From: Halobacteriales archaeon QS_9_67_15
Lineage (GTDB): Archaea; Halobacteriota; Halobacteria; Halobacteriales; Haloarculaceae
Assembly (NCBI GenBank): GCA_003023165.1
Contig: PXSD01000050.1
Location: 8,728-20,368 of the forward strand
Direction of reading: 5' to 3'
DNA: 11,641 bases
Shown: in pieces, positions 5,734 through 11,533 of the stretch
Layout of the letters: the number at the start of each line of letters is the position of its first letter
Numbering within the stretch: position 1 is the first letter of the stretch
The notes under the pieces: model-generated
Seen by the model: only the letters and a program-made list of their open reading frames with translations
The model's database searches: none
What the model was told of the DNA's origin: nothing
Position numbers and translations under genes: made by a program

Positions 5734-6547
5734 ATGGACGACGCGGCCGACCACGAGGGCGCAGCCGACTGGTCCGACGCCGACCACCCCGACGCCGTCG
5801 TCGTCGGCTGTGGCCCGGCGGGCGCGGCCGCGAGTGTCTTCCTCGCCAGGTACGGGCTCGACACCGTCGTCTTCGACCGCGGGACCGGGTCGCTCGACCG
5901 CTGTGCGTTCCTCGGCAACTACCCCGGCTTCCCCGCCGGCATCGATGTCGAGACTTTTCGGTCGCGGACGCCGTGGCCACCGACGGAGACGAGGACGTGG
6001 ACATGTCGGCCCGCTTCGCGGTCGAGACGCAGGATGGCCGCCACGTCCTCGCCGACCGGGTCGTCGCCGCGACCCGCTACGACGGCGAGTACCTCCGGCC
6101 GCTCGGCCGCGACGCGATGTTCGAGACGCACGAACACGGCGGGGAGGAACACGAGTACTTCGACCCGGAGTATCCGGACGCGGACGGCCGGACGCCCGTC
6201 GAGGGGCTCTACGTCGCCTCGCCGGCGGGTCAGCGCGACGTACAGGCCGTCGTCGCGGCCGGGCACGGCGCACACGTCGCGCGCTCGCTCCTCGAAGACC
6301 GGCGAGTCGAACGCGGCTACCCGCGAGAACTCGCCCGCCACTACGACTGGCTCCGGCCGGACACGGAGTTCGAGGGCGAGTGGAGCGACCGCGAGCGCTG
6401 GCGTAGGCGGTTCGACGAGCGCGTCCCCGACGACCACGAGACGAGCGACGAGCGCATCGCCGCCTCCTCAATCACGTCGACGACGACGCTATCCTCGAAC
6501 GCGCCGCCGAGATCGAGTCCGAACGCGCGAATGTGGACGACGCGTAA
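5734..6547 (+). pseudogene. FAD-dependent oxidoreductase (thioredoxin-reductase-like), two internal deletions
   Basis: The gene starts at the base after the lipoprotein stop codon (TAG then ATG), so the two are co-transcribed. Coding sequence runs through three frames. Frame A (5734 to about 5960) gives the dinucleotide-binding beta-alpha-beta unit DAVVVGCGPAGAAASVFLARY (GxGPAG at residues 25-30), then YPGFPAGIDVETF. Frame B (about 5961-6462) gives VADAVAT, RYDGEYLRPLGRDAMFE, the C-terminal FAD signature GLYVASPAGQRDVQAVVAAG and DERVPDDHETSDERIAA. Frame C (about 6464-6547) gives LNHVDDDAILERAAEIESE and ends NVDDA-TAA. Each block is undamaged but the links are missing: about 13-16 residues at the first junction and about 30 at the second (estimated from memory of relatives). 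A protein of about 315 residues is expected. In context it may reduce imported ferric chelate or modify a siderophore (inference). As read, the gene is non-functional. Confidence 0.8.
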
Positions 6548-6631
6548 GCCCGCCGGACACCGTCCGGGTCGGCCCGTCCCCGGGACCGACCGCCCCCGTT
6601 TCCGTATCGAACCGGAATAACTAAGGATTCG

Positions 6632-6647
6632 TTTAGGTAAACCTAAA
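6632..6647. promoter_or_regulatory. Iron-box-like palindrome before the permease gene
   Basis: TTTAGGT-AA-ACCTAAA has 7-nt arms and is the most symmetrical of the three iron-box-like sites in the window. It ends 8 nt before the ATG at 6656. No strong separate TATA box is evident; AT-richer stretches at 6616-6623 and 6627-6635 are candidates, and the site would overlap the transcription start. The permease and ATPase genes therefore seem to have their own iron-controlled promoter, separate from that of the lipoprotein. Confidence 0.7.
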
Positions 6648-6655
6648 ACGATCGG

Positions 6656-7819
6656 ATGGGAGAGACCGTCTCGTCGGATACCGGTCGAGAAGCGGGCGAG
6701 AGCGCCCGGCTCGCCTGGATCGACCGGTCGCTGCTGACGCTCTGTCTCGGGAGCCTGGCCATCGCCGTGGTCGCGGGGCTCGTGCAGGTGAGTTTCGGGT
6801 CGTACTCGATGTCCGTCGCGGAGGCCTGGCGGGCCGTCGTCGATACGACGGTCCTGCTCGACCCGCGGTGGCTGCTCAACTTCCTGCTCGGCGAGCAGTT
6901 GATGCGGAGCGTCCTCGGGTTCCAGGGCGAACTCCCCGACCTCCCGACGACGACGCTCATCGTCTGGAACATCCGCCTGCCGCGAGTGTTCGTCGCGATG
7001 ATCGTCGGGATGAACCTCGCCGTCTCGGGCGCGATATTCCAGGCGGTGACCCGGAACGAACTGGCGAGTCCGTTCATCCTCGGCGTCTCCTCGGGCGCGG
7101 GACTGCTCATCCTCCTCACGCTCGTCGTCTTCCCGATGCTCGCCAGCGCCCTGCCCGTCATCGCCGCCGCCGGCGGGATGGGCGCGTTCGCCCTCGTCTA
7201 CCTCATCGCCTGGAAGGGGGGCACGTCTCCCGTGCGGCTCGTCCTCGCGGGGGTCATCGTGGGCACGGTGTTCCAGAGCCTCCAGACCGGGCTGTTCTTC
7301 TTCGCCGACGACATCGGCGTCGTCCAGTCGGCCATCGCGTGGACGACCGGGTCGCTGACCGGGACGAACTGGGAGCAGGTCCGGACGGCGCTCCCGTGGA
7401 CCGTCGTCGCGATGGGGCTGGCGCTCGTCGGCTCGCGGCAGTTGAACGTCCTCCTGCTGGGCGAGCGCACCGCGTCGTCGCTCGGCATGAACGTCGAGCG
7501 GATGCGGTTCGCCCTCTCGGCGGTGGGCGTGCTGGCCGCGGCCGCGAGCATCGCCGTCGCCGGCATCGTCGGGTTCGTCGGTCTCATCGTTCCCCACGTC
7601 GTCCGCAACGTCGTCGGGAGCGGCTACAAGCGCCTCGTGGTCGGCTGTCTGTTCGCCGGCCCGGCGCTGCTGGTCGCCGCCGACGTGGGCGCTCGCCTCG
7701 CGATCCCCGTCTTGGTGGGCGGGAGCGGCCAGCTCCCCGTAGGGATCGTCACGGGGCTCGTCGGCGGCCCCTACTTCCTCTATCTGATGCGCAAACAGGA
7801 CCAACTCGGTGAAATATGA
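6656..7819 (+). CDS. Iron(III)-siderophore ABC transporter permease, FecCD family
   Basis: This 387-residue integral membrane protein forms the transport channel, probably as a homodimer, for the chelate delivered by the lipoprotein at 4546. It has an acidic cytoplasmic N-terminus, a first hydrophobic segment near residues 23-45 and about 9-10 helices in all. Family marks include IRLPRVFVAMIVGMNLAVSG (about 108-127), NELASPFILGVSSGAGLLI (about 137-155), VRLVLAGVIVGT, and near the end IVGFVGLIVPHVVRNVVGSG, which contains the cytoplasmic loop that contacts the ATPase. The length slightly exceeds the usual 330-350 because of the N-terminal extension. The ATG at 6656 follows an iron box by 8 nt. 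The stop codon overlaps the ATPase start by 4 nt (ATGA), so the two are translationally coupled. The reading frame is clean throughout. Confidence 0.9.
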   Translation: MGETVSSDTGREAGESARLAWIDRSLLTLCLGSLAIAVVAGLVQVSFGSYSMSVAEAWRAVVDTTVLLDPRWLLNFLLGEQLMRSVLGFQGELPDLPTTTLIVWNIRLPRVFVAMIVGMNLAVSGAIFQAVTRNELASPFILGVSSGAGLLILLTLVVFPMLASALPVIAAAGGMGAFALVYLIAWKGGTSPVRLVLAGVIVGTVFQSLQTGLFFFADDIGVVQSAIAWTTGSLTGTNWEQVRTALPWTVVAMGLALVGSRQLNVLLLGERTASSLGMNVERMRFALSAVGVLAAAASIAVAGIVGFVGLIVPHVVRNVVGSGYKRLVVGCLFAGPALLVAADVGARLAIPVLVGGSGQLPVGIVTGLVGGPYFLYLMRKQDQLGEI

Positions 7820-8733
7820 GCAAGACAGAGACGCCCTCGACCGAGCAGCACCGTGACGACGACCAGACGGCGGACGACGCCCCGACCGGGCCTGCTGTCG
7901 CTACTACCGGTGACGCCGACGGGGCCGCCTTCTCCGGCGAGGACCTCGTCATCGGTTATCCGACCGCCGAGGACCCGGTCGTCGACGAGGAGTCGCTCGT
8001 CGCCGCACCCGGGCAGGTGACCGCGCTCGTCGGCCCCAACGGTAGCGGCAAGAGTACGCTCCTCAAGGGGATGGCGGACGAACTCTCCCCGGACAGCGGG
8101 TCGGTTCGCCTCGACGGTCGCCCGGTCGAGTCGTTCGACTCGAAGGGACTCGCCCGGCGGCTCGGGCTGCTCTCCCAGGAGAACGTCGCTCCGGAGAGCA
8201 TCACGGTCGAGAAGCTCGTCGAACACGGCCGCTACCCGTACCGCGGTTTCTTCGGCGGGCTGACCGACGACGACCTCGCTGCCATCGACCGCGCCATCGA
8301 CCTGGCGGGCGTCGACCACATCCGCGACCGCGAGGTGGGCAGTCTCAGCGGCGGCCAGAAACAGCTCGTCTGGATCGCGATGGTCCTCGCCCAGGAGACG
8401 GACGTGCTCCTGCTCGACGAACCGACGACGTTCCTCGACATGCACCACCAGTTGGAAGTGATGGAGGTCGTCGAGACGCTGCGGTCGGAGAGTGACAAGA
8501 CGGTCGTCGTCATCCTCCACGACCTCCAGCAAGCCGCCCGGCTCGCCGACCACATGCTCGCGCTCAAAGACGGGAGCGTCCACAGCCGCGGGCCCCCCGA
8601 GGACGTGATCACCGAGGAGACGCTCGCCGACGTGTTCGGGATCGAAGCGACCGTCACCCAGTCCGACCTCGGCCCGCGGATCACGCCGCTCCGCCCGCTG
8701 CACGACGACACCGGCGCCGACGTCCACCTCTGA
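7816..8733 (+). CDS. Iron(III)-siderophore ABC transporter ATP-binding protein, FepC/FecE type
   Basis: This 305-residue cytoplasmic ATPase drives uptake through the FecCD-type permease. All ABC motifs are present: Walker A GPNGSGKS (residues 73-80), Q-loop Gln121 in GLLSQENVAP, signature LSGGQ (177-181) followed by KQ, Walker B VLLLDEP (197-203) and switch His235 in VVILHDL. HGRYPYRGFFGGLT between the Q-loop and signature is characteristic of the siderophore/heme/cobalamin importer subfamily. An acidic Thr/Asp-rich extension of about 40 residues precedes the domain, and the C-terminal part (TEETLADVFGIEA) is also typical. It overlaps the permease gene by 4 nt (ATGA), so they form a two-gene operon. 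A repeat-type hairpin at 8736-8755 begins just after the stop codon. The gene is intact; iron-chelate specificity follows from context. Confidence 0.92.
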   Translation: MSKTETPSTEQHRDDDQTADDAPTGPAVATTGDADGAAFSGEDLVIGYPTAEDPVVDEESLVAAPGQVTALVGPNGSGKSTLLKGMADELSPDSGSVRLDGRPVESFDSKGLARRLGLLSQENVAPESITVEKLVEHGRYPYRGFFGGLTDDDLAAIDRAIDLAGVDHIRDREVGSLSGGQKQLVWIAMVLAQETDVLLLDEPTTFLDMHHQLEVMEVVETLRSESDKTVVVILHDLQQAARLADHMLALKDGSVHSRGPPEDVITEETLADVFGIEATVTQSDLGPRITPLRPLHDDTGADVHL

Positions 8734-8735
8734 CT

Positions 8736-8755
8736 CCCGACGCTCCGCTCTCGGG
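8736..8755. repeat. Hairpin after the ATPase gene
   Basis: CCCGA at 8736-8740 pairs with TCGGG at 8751-8755 around a 10-nt loop CGCTCCGCTC. The loop is the reverse complement of the GAGCGGAGCG core found in the other repeats of this window. Its position 2 nt after the stop codon suggests a role at the transcript 3' end, though no T-run follows directly. Confidence 0.45.
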
Positions 8756-8791
8756 TCTCTGTACGGCTGTTTCTCGCGCTCTCTCGTCCGG

Positions 8792-8873
8792 ACAGTTTCG
8801 ACTGTGTCTGACGCTGTCAAGCGCATGCCGATATATCGAATCCGGTGAGTGGCGGTCTCGGACAACTGTCCGA
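8792..8873. promoter_or_regulatory. Three compact palindromes between the ATPase and 6-phosphogluconate dehydrogenase genes
   Basis: The 245-nt gap holds three symmetrical elements: ACAGT-TTCG-ACTGT at 8792-8805 (5-bp stem with a UUCG loop), the perfect palindrome CGATATATCG at 8829-8838, and TCGGACA-AC-TGTCCGA at 8858-8873. The last resembles a repressor operator. CGATATATCG is AT-rich enough to serve as a TATA box for a short transcript starting near 8860. I find no open reading frame with coding character in this gap. Function is unknown. Confidence 0.35.
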
Positions 8874-8978
8874 ACCTATCGAGAATCGCTCGTTCGTCGC
8901 TCTCCGGTGGTGAACTGGGAGGAACGACCTCGGCCACGAATCACAACCCCTACTTGCGCGCCCGGCGAGCGAGCAGGT

Positions 8979-9890
8979 ATGCGACCGGGCGTCATCGGAC
9001 TCGGCCGGATGGGACAGATCGTCGTCGACCGCGCGCTCGACGCGGACCACGAGGTCGTGGCGTTCGACCTCGACGAAGACGCGGTCGCGAGGGCGGCCGA
9101 CGCGGGTGCCACCCCGGCAGACTCCGTCGTCGACCTCGCCGACCGCCTCGGCGACGAGAAGCGCATCTGGCTGATGGTCCCGGCCGGGGAGGCGGTCGAC
9201 GCGGCGCTCGACGACCTCGAACCCCACCTCGACGGCGACGACGTCGTGGTCGACGGTGGCAACTCATACTTCGAGGACTCCGTCCGCCGCGCGGAGTCGA
9301 CCGACGCCGCCTACCTCGACTGCGGGACCTCCGGCGGGCCCGCAGGCGCGGAACTGGGCTTCTCGCTGATGGTCGGCGGCCCGGAGTGGGCTTACGAGGA
9401 GTTGACGCCGGTGTTTGACGCCGTCGCGACGGGCCCGGACGGCCACGACCGCATGGGCCCATCGGGGTCGGGCCACTACACGAAGATGGTCCACAACGGC
9501 GTCGAATACGCGCTGATGCAGACCTACGGCGAAGGCTTCGAACTGCTAGCGAACGGCCGCTACGACCTCGACCTCGAATCCGTCGCACGGACGTGGAACA
9601 ACGGTGCGGTCATCCGGTCGTGGCTGCTCGAACTCTGCGAGAAGGCCTTCCGCGAAGAGGGGAGCGACCTCGGGACCGTCGCCGACCGCGTCGAGGGCGG
9701 TTCGACCGGGACCTGGACCGTCCAGGAGGCTCTGGAGCAGGAAGTGCCGGTGCCGCTCATCTACCAGGCGCTCGCGGAGCGCTTCGACTCGCGTTCGTCC
9801 GGCGGCGAGGGGCCCGGTCGATTCTCGCGACGACTCGCGAACCGGCTCCGCTACGGGTTCGGGCGACACGAGGTGCCGCGGCGAGAGTAG
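8979..9890 (+). CDS. gnd: 6-phosphogluconate dehydrogenase (decarboxylating), short archaeal/bacterial type
   Basis: This 303-residue enzyme oxidises and decarboxylates 6-phosphogluconate to ribulose 5-phosphate in the cytoplasm, supplying pentose and reduced cofactor. Motifs in order are the Rossmann signature GVIGLGRMG (residues 4-12), VDGGNSYFE (91-99), CGTSGGPAGAELG (115-127), the catalytic segment KMVHNGVEYALMQ (Lys169, Asn173), WNNGAVIRSWL (206-216), and the C-terminal RLANRLRYGFGRHE. Its length is that of the short Gnd class (about 300), not the 470-residue class. An acidic residue (Asp30) at the end of the second beta strand (VVAFDLD) suggests NAD+ preference (inference). The ATG at 8979 is chosen because family proteins begin within 5 residues of GLGRMG; the longer frame from 8907 adds unrelated residues. 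A weak TATA-like CTACTTG lies at 8950-8956. An oxidative pentose phosphate route is known in haloarchaea. A glucose-6-phosphate dehydrogenase gene is not adjacent. Confidence 0.92.
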   Translation: MRPGVIGLGRMGQIVVDRALDADHEVVAFDLDEDAVARAADAGATPADSVVDLADRLGDEKRIWLMVPAGEAVDAALDDLEPHLDGDDVVVDGGNSYFEDSVRRAESTDAAYLDCGTSGGPAGAELGFSLMVGGPEWAYEELTPVFDAVATGPDGHDRMGPSGSGHYTKMVHNGVEYALMQTYGEGFELLANGRYDLDLESVARTWNNGAVIRSWLLELCEKAFREEGSDLGTVADRVEGGSTGTWTVQEALEQEVPVPLIYQALAERFDSRSSGGEGPGRFSRRLANRLRYGFGRHEVPRRE

Positions 9891-10010
9891 CGAGGTCCGA
9901 ACGGAGTGAGGACCTCGGAATTGCGAGCGGGGAGCGCACGTGACCCGCGAGTAGCGAGGCTGACCGGAGGGAAGCCTCGGAATCGCGAGCGGGGAGCGCA
10001 CGCGACCCGC
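9885..10010 (+). repeat. Two tandem 62-64 nt repeat units, each with a hairpin
   Basis: Unit 1 (9885-9948) and unit 2 (9949-10010) both begin GAGTAGCGAGG and end with a GACCCGC run, sharing the segment GCGAGCGGGGAGCGCACG. Unit 1 holds the stem CGAGGTCC (9891-9898) / GGACCTCG (9910-9917). Unit 2 holds CGAGGCT (9955-9961) / AGCCTCG (9973-9979). Both have 11-nt loops (GAACGGAGTGA and GACCGGAGGGA). Stem bases differ between units but stay paired, which suggests the structure is conserved. The first unit overlaps the last bases of the dehydrogenase gene. Confidence 0.7.
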
Positions 10011-10022
10011 GAGCGGCGGGTC
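10004..10022 (+). terminator. Strong hairpin after the tandem repeats
   Basis: GACCCGC (10004-10010) pairs with GCGGGTC (10016-10022) around a 5-nt loop. The same right arm could also pair with the end of repeat unit 1, where GTGACCCGC at 9940-9948 is complementary to GCGGGTCAC at 10016-10024, giving an alternative 9-bp fold. It lies 3' of the dehydrogenase gene with TGTTTG shortly after. A terminator role is only a suggestion. Confidence 0.35.
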
Positions 10023-10089
10023 ACTCCGGTCGCTGTTTGAACACGTTCGGCGTCGTTTCGTGGTCACGTCCCGGAATGAAGCGTCACCT

Positions 10090-10096
10090 AATTATA
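10090..10096 (+). promoter_or_regulatory. TATA box of the ferredoxin gene
   Basis: AATTATA is centred about 26 nt before the ATG at 10119 and is the clearest AT-rich element in the region, consistent with a leaderless transcript. Confidence 0.6.
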
Positions 10097-10118
10097 CGGG
10101 CGCTCCGAAGCCAGAGGT

Positions 10119-10700
10119 ATGGCCGACCTACTGAGTGTCGCACTCGGGGCCGGGTTGACGCTCGTCGTCGTCGCCGTCCACTACGCGCGAGGGACCGGCT
10201 GGGAGCCCGCGGCGGACATCTCTCAGGACGTCCTCGAACAGCGCGCGGCGGCGGTGCCCGAGACCGACTTCCCCGAACCGATGAATCGCTCCATCGGCGG
10301 CGGTGCCGCGGGCGCTATCCCCGCCGGTGAAGGCGGTTCCGAGCTCGAAGAGGGCGAAGAGAGCGAGGAAGCGGAGGGCTTCGACCCCGACGCCATCGCG
10401 GACGACGAGGTCGAGTACTACGAAGTCGAGTTCGCCAAAGAGGGCGAGACCATCGAGATCGCCAACAACGAGAACATCCTCGACATCGGCGAGGAGGAAG
10501 GGTGGGACCTCCCCTATGCCTGCCGACAGGGCCAGTGTGTCTCCTGTGCCGGGCAGATCCAGGACGGCCCCGCGCTCGACTACATCCAGCACGAACACAA
10601 CGAGGCGCTGTTCGACGACGACATGGACGACGGGTACTGCCTGACCTGCGTCGCGTACCCGGTCGACGACTTCACGCTCGAAACCGGCGAACAGCCCTGA
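10119..10700 (+). CDS. Membrane-anchored plant-type [2Fe-2S] ferredoxin
   Basis: This 193-residue electron carrier has an N-terminal hydrophobic segment (LLSVALGAGLTLVVVAVHYA, residues 4-23) that should anchor it in the membrane. Next come a conserved stretch with PETDFPEPMNRSIGGGAAGA, a very acidic linker (Glu-rich, about 74-99), and the ferredoxin domain from about residue 100. The cluster ligands are visible: Cys134, Cys139 and Cys142 in YACRQGQCVSCAG (CX4CX2C) and a distal Cys in GYCLTCVAYP, which contains two cysteines. Of these, the second (LTC) fits the usual plant-type spacing. The sequence FAKEGETIEIANNENILDIG before the cysteines is the usual beta-grasp start. Haloarchaea use ferredoxins of this class in 2-oxoacid oxidation and other redox reactions; the partner of this anchored form is not evident. 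The start is supported by the TATA box at 10090-10096. A tRNA-like gene follows. Confidence 0.88.
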   Translation: MADLLSVALGAGLTLVVVAVHYARGTGWEPAADISQDVLEQRAAAVPETDFPEPMNRSIGGGAAGAIPAGEGGSELEEGEESEEAEGFDPDAIADDEVEYYEVEFAKEGETIEIANNENILDIGEEEGWDLPYACRQGQCVSCAGQIQDGPALDYIQHEHNEALFDDDMDDGYCLTCVAYPVDDFTLETGEQP

Positions 10701-10774
10701 ACGCTGACGTTCAATTGTTCGGCGGTCCCCGTGTCTCACAACGAGTAACAGCGCAGTACGCTACCATAGCACGA

Positions 10775-10895
10775 AGGCCCGTAACTCAGTGGACAGAGTG
10801 GCTGGGTTCGGACCGAGTTGTCCGGGGTGAGCGGCGAGCGCAGCGAGGCCGCTCGCCCGGAACGTCTTCCCGTGGTTCGAATCCCCGCGGGCTCG
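10775..10895 (+). tRNA. Interrupted tRNA-Arg(TCG)-like gene, probably a pseudogene
   Basis: Both ends fold as one tRNA. The acceptor strand AGGCCCG (10775-10781) faces CGGGCTC (10888-10894), with an A-C mismatch at the outer pair and one G-T. T8-A9 follow, then a D stem ACTC (10784-10787)/GAGT (10796-10799). The anticodon loop is GTTCGGA (10806-10812) with anticodon TCG at 10808-10810. The anticodon stem GCTGG pairs with CC(G)AGT only if G10815 is bulged out. The T stem CGGGG (10823-10827) pairs perfectly with CCCCG (10883-10887) around the invariant loop TTCGAAT (10876-10882), but only if 48 nt (10828-10875) between stem and loop are removed. The alternative T stem CGTGG/CCCCG next to the loop has a T-C mismatch and leaves no partner for the anticodon stem. 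No CCA is encoded. It is either a decayed tRNA or one with a non-canonical intron; I see no clear bulge-helix-bulge motif. Confidence 0.6.
10828..10875 (+). repeat. 48-nt repeat-family hairpin inserted in the tRNA T arm
   Basis: The insert holds the stem GAGCGGC (10829-10835)/GCCGCTC (10848-10854) with the 12-nt loop GAGCGCAGCGAG, the same core as the other repeats in the window. Beyond a small internal loop, CCCGG (10856-10860) can pair with CCGGG of the 5' tRNA part (10822-10826). The exact insertion borders can slide by 2 nt left or 1 nt right because of repeated bases. Confidence 0.55.
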
Positions 10896-11281
10896 TCTCG
10901 GTCGTCGCTTTGCTTCCCGGTCGCCGAGCCGACTGACCATGCTCCCGTCGAGTCTCGGCGGGGTCCAGAACGACTGGACCCGCGGGGGCGTGCGCATGGC
11001 CACCGTGGCCAGCGCGGCGCTACCACGATACGCTCGGCGAGCACTGTGACAGTCCCCGAACGGGCTATAGTAGAATTTGAAAGCGTTTGCACGGTCGACC
11101 GCACGTGGTCATGCGGTCGTCCGAGCGATGTCTTTCAAATTCTACTACGGGTCACCGATGCGAACCGTCATGGCCGCGGTGGAGTCGATCCACTCCACAC
11201 CGGGTCGATGAGTCGGGAATCACTGTGAAGCCGACCGTCAGTTCCGCGTGGGCGAGGCAGTCTGTCTCGGGACCGGGCCGT
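10896..11281. other. Gene-free stretch rich in inverted repeats
   Basis: No open frame here has halophile coding character; the longer ones are Arg/Ser/Pro-rich. It holds perfect inverted repeats at 10961-10968/10974-10981 (GGGTCCAG-AACGA-CTGGACCC), an 80-nt palindromic element at 11068-11147, and GTGGAGT/ACTCCAC at 11179-11185/11192-11198 with a 6-nt loop. It lies between a broken tRNA-like gene and a transposon remnant, so it is probably decayed mobile DNA. Confidence 0.5.
11068..11147. mobile_element. 80-nt element with perfect 16-nt terminal inverted repeats (MITE-like)
   Basis: TAGTAGAATTTGAAAG (11068-11083) is the exact reverse complement of CTTTCAAATTCTACTA (11132-11147). Between them lies a second palindrome, CGACCGCA (11096-11103)/TGCGGTCG (11112-11119), whose stem extends by CGG/CCG after one T-T mismatch. 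The arms are much AT-richer than their surroundings, which suggests foreign origin. A target duplication is not clear: CGGG occurs at 11061-11064 and again at 11148-11151 but leaves 3 extra bases on the left. It could be a miniature inverted-repeat transposon, fused transposon ends, or a structured RNA or operator. Confidence 0.5.
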
Positions 11282-11458
11282 GTAAACATTGCAGACCGCT
11301 ACCGTAGTGGAGAGAGTCACCGCCGAAGCGACCGGGCTTCCCGGCAGAAGGCCGGTGACGATGACTCGGCTACGGATGGGGCCTCTTTGACCGGGCCACA
11401 AGACAGTCAAGCCGATGCTGAAAACCAGCAGACGACGCTTGGAACGTATGCGTCTTGA
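11282..11458 (+). pseudogene. tnpB: TnpB (IS200/IS605 OrfB) C-terminal remnant
   Basis: The frame ending at the TGA 11456-11458 encodes about 58 residues that read like the C-terminal tail of haloarchaeal TnpB proteins. NIADRYRSGES follows the place where the zinc-finger/RuvC-III block (HADVNAA-) should be, then come acidic GDDDSATDGASLTGPQDSQA and the end QTTLGTYAS. TnpB is the RNA-guided nuclease of IS200/IS605 elements. The catalytic residues, zinc-finger cysteines and everything upstream are missing in all frames, and the 80-nt palindromic element lies about 135 nt before. Intact TnpB is about 400 residues. Assignment rests on the tail pattern and on the element-like 3' end directly after it. 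Confidence 0.6.
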
Positions 11459-11464
11459 AACCAA

Positions 11465-11533
11465 CAGGCCGCTACATTCGGCCTGAAATCCCGTGGTGGG
11501 ATTCCTCCGCGTTCACGCGGAGGAGGAGGTCAA
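11465..11533 (+). ncRNA. Omega-RNA-like 3' end of an IS200/IS605 element
   Basis: Three consecutive hairpins begin 6 nt after the tnpB stop: CAGGCCG/CGGCCTG (11465-11471/11479-11485), AATCCC/GGGATT (11487-11492/11498-11503) and TCCTCCGCG/CGCGGAGGA (11503-11511/11516-11524) with a TTCA loop. The stretch ends GAGGTCAA at 11526-11533. A hairpin-rich right end finishing near TCAA is usual for IS200/IS605 elements, and in that family this region is the scaffold of the TnpB guide RNA. The guide would be the flanking DNA starting near 11534. The second and third hairpins share one base and would compete slightly. Confidence 0.55.

Noticed and set aside
4564..6471. A 635-residue minus-strand open frame across the lipoprotein and flavoprotein genes
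   Set aside because: It is a mirror frame caused by high GC content. It is Arg-rich with no recognisable domain, while the opposite strand encodes clear proteins.
5734..6624. A single 296-residue flavoprotein ending at 6624
   Set aside because: After residue 76 this frame becomes Ser/Thr/Arg-rich, whereas the expected flavoprotein sequence continues in the two other frames. The length is an accident of GC-rich DNA.
6341..7804. A 487-residue minus-strand frame opposite the permease
   Set aside because: The plus strand shows FecCD motifs over the same span. The minus frame is low-complexity Asp/Glu/Arg/His sequence, as expected of an antisense shadow.
9885..10010. CRISPR array
   Set aside because: There are only two adjacent units of 62-64 nt with no unique spacers and strong internal hairpins. 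These are tandem repeats, not repeat-spacer units.
10801..10875. A canonical position-37/38 intron in the tRNA-like gene
   Set aside because: No 3' strand near 10861-10875 pairs with the anticodon stem GCTGG, and the resulting T stem would carry a mismatch. The T-arm insertion explains the pairing better.
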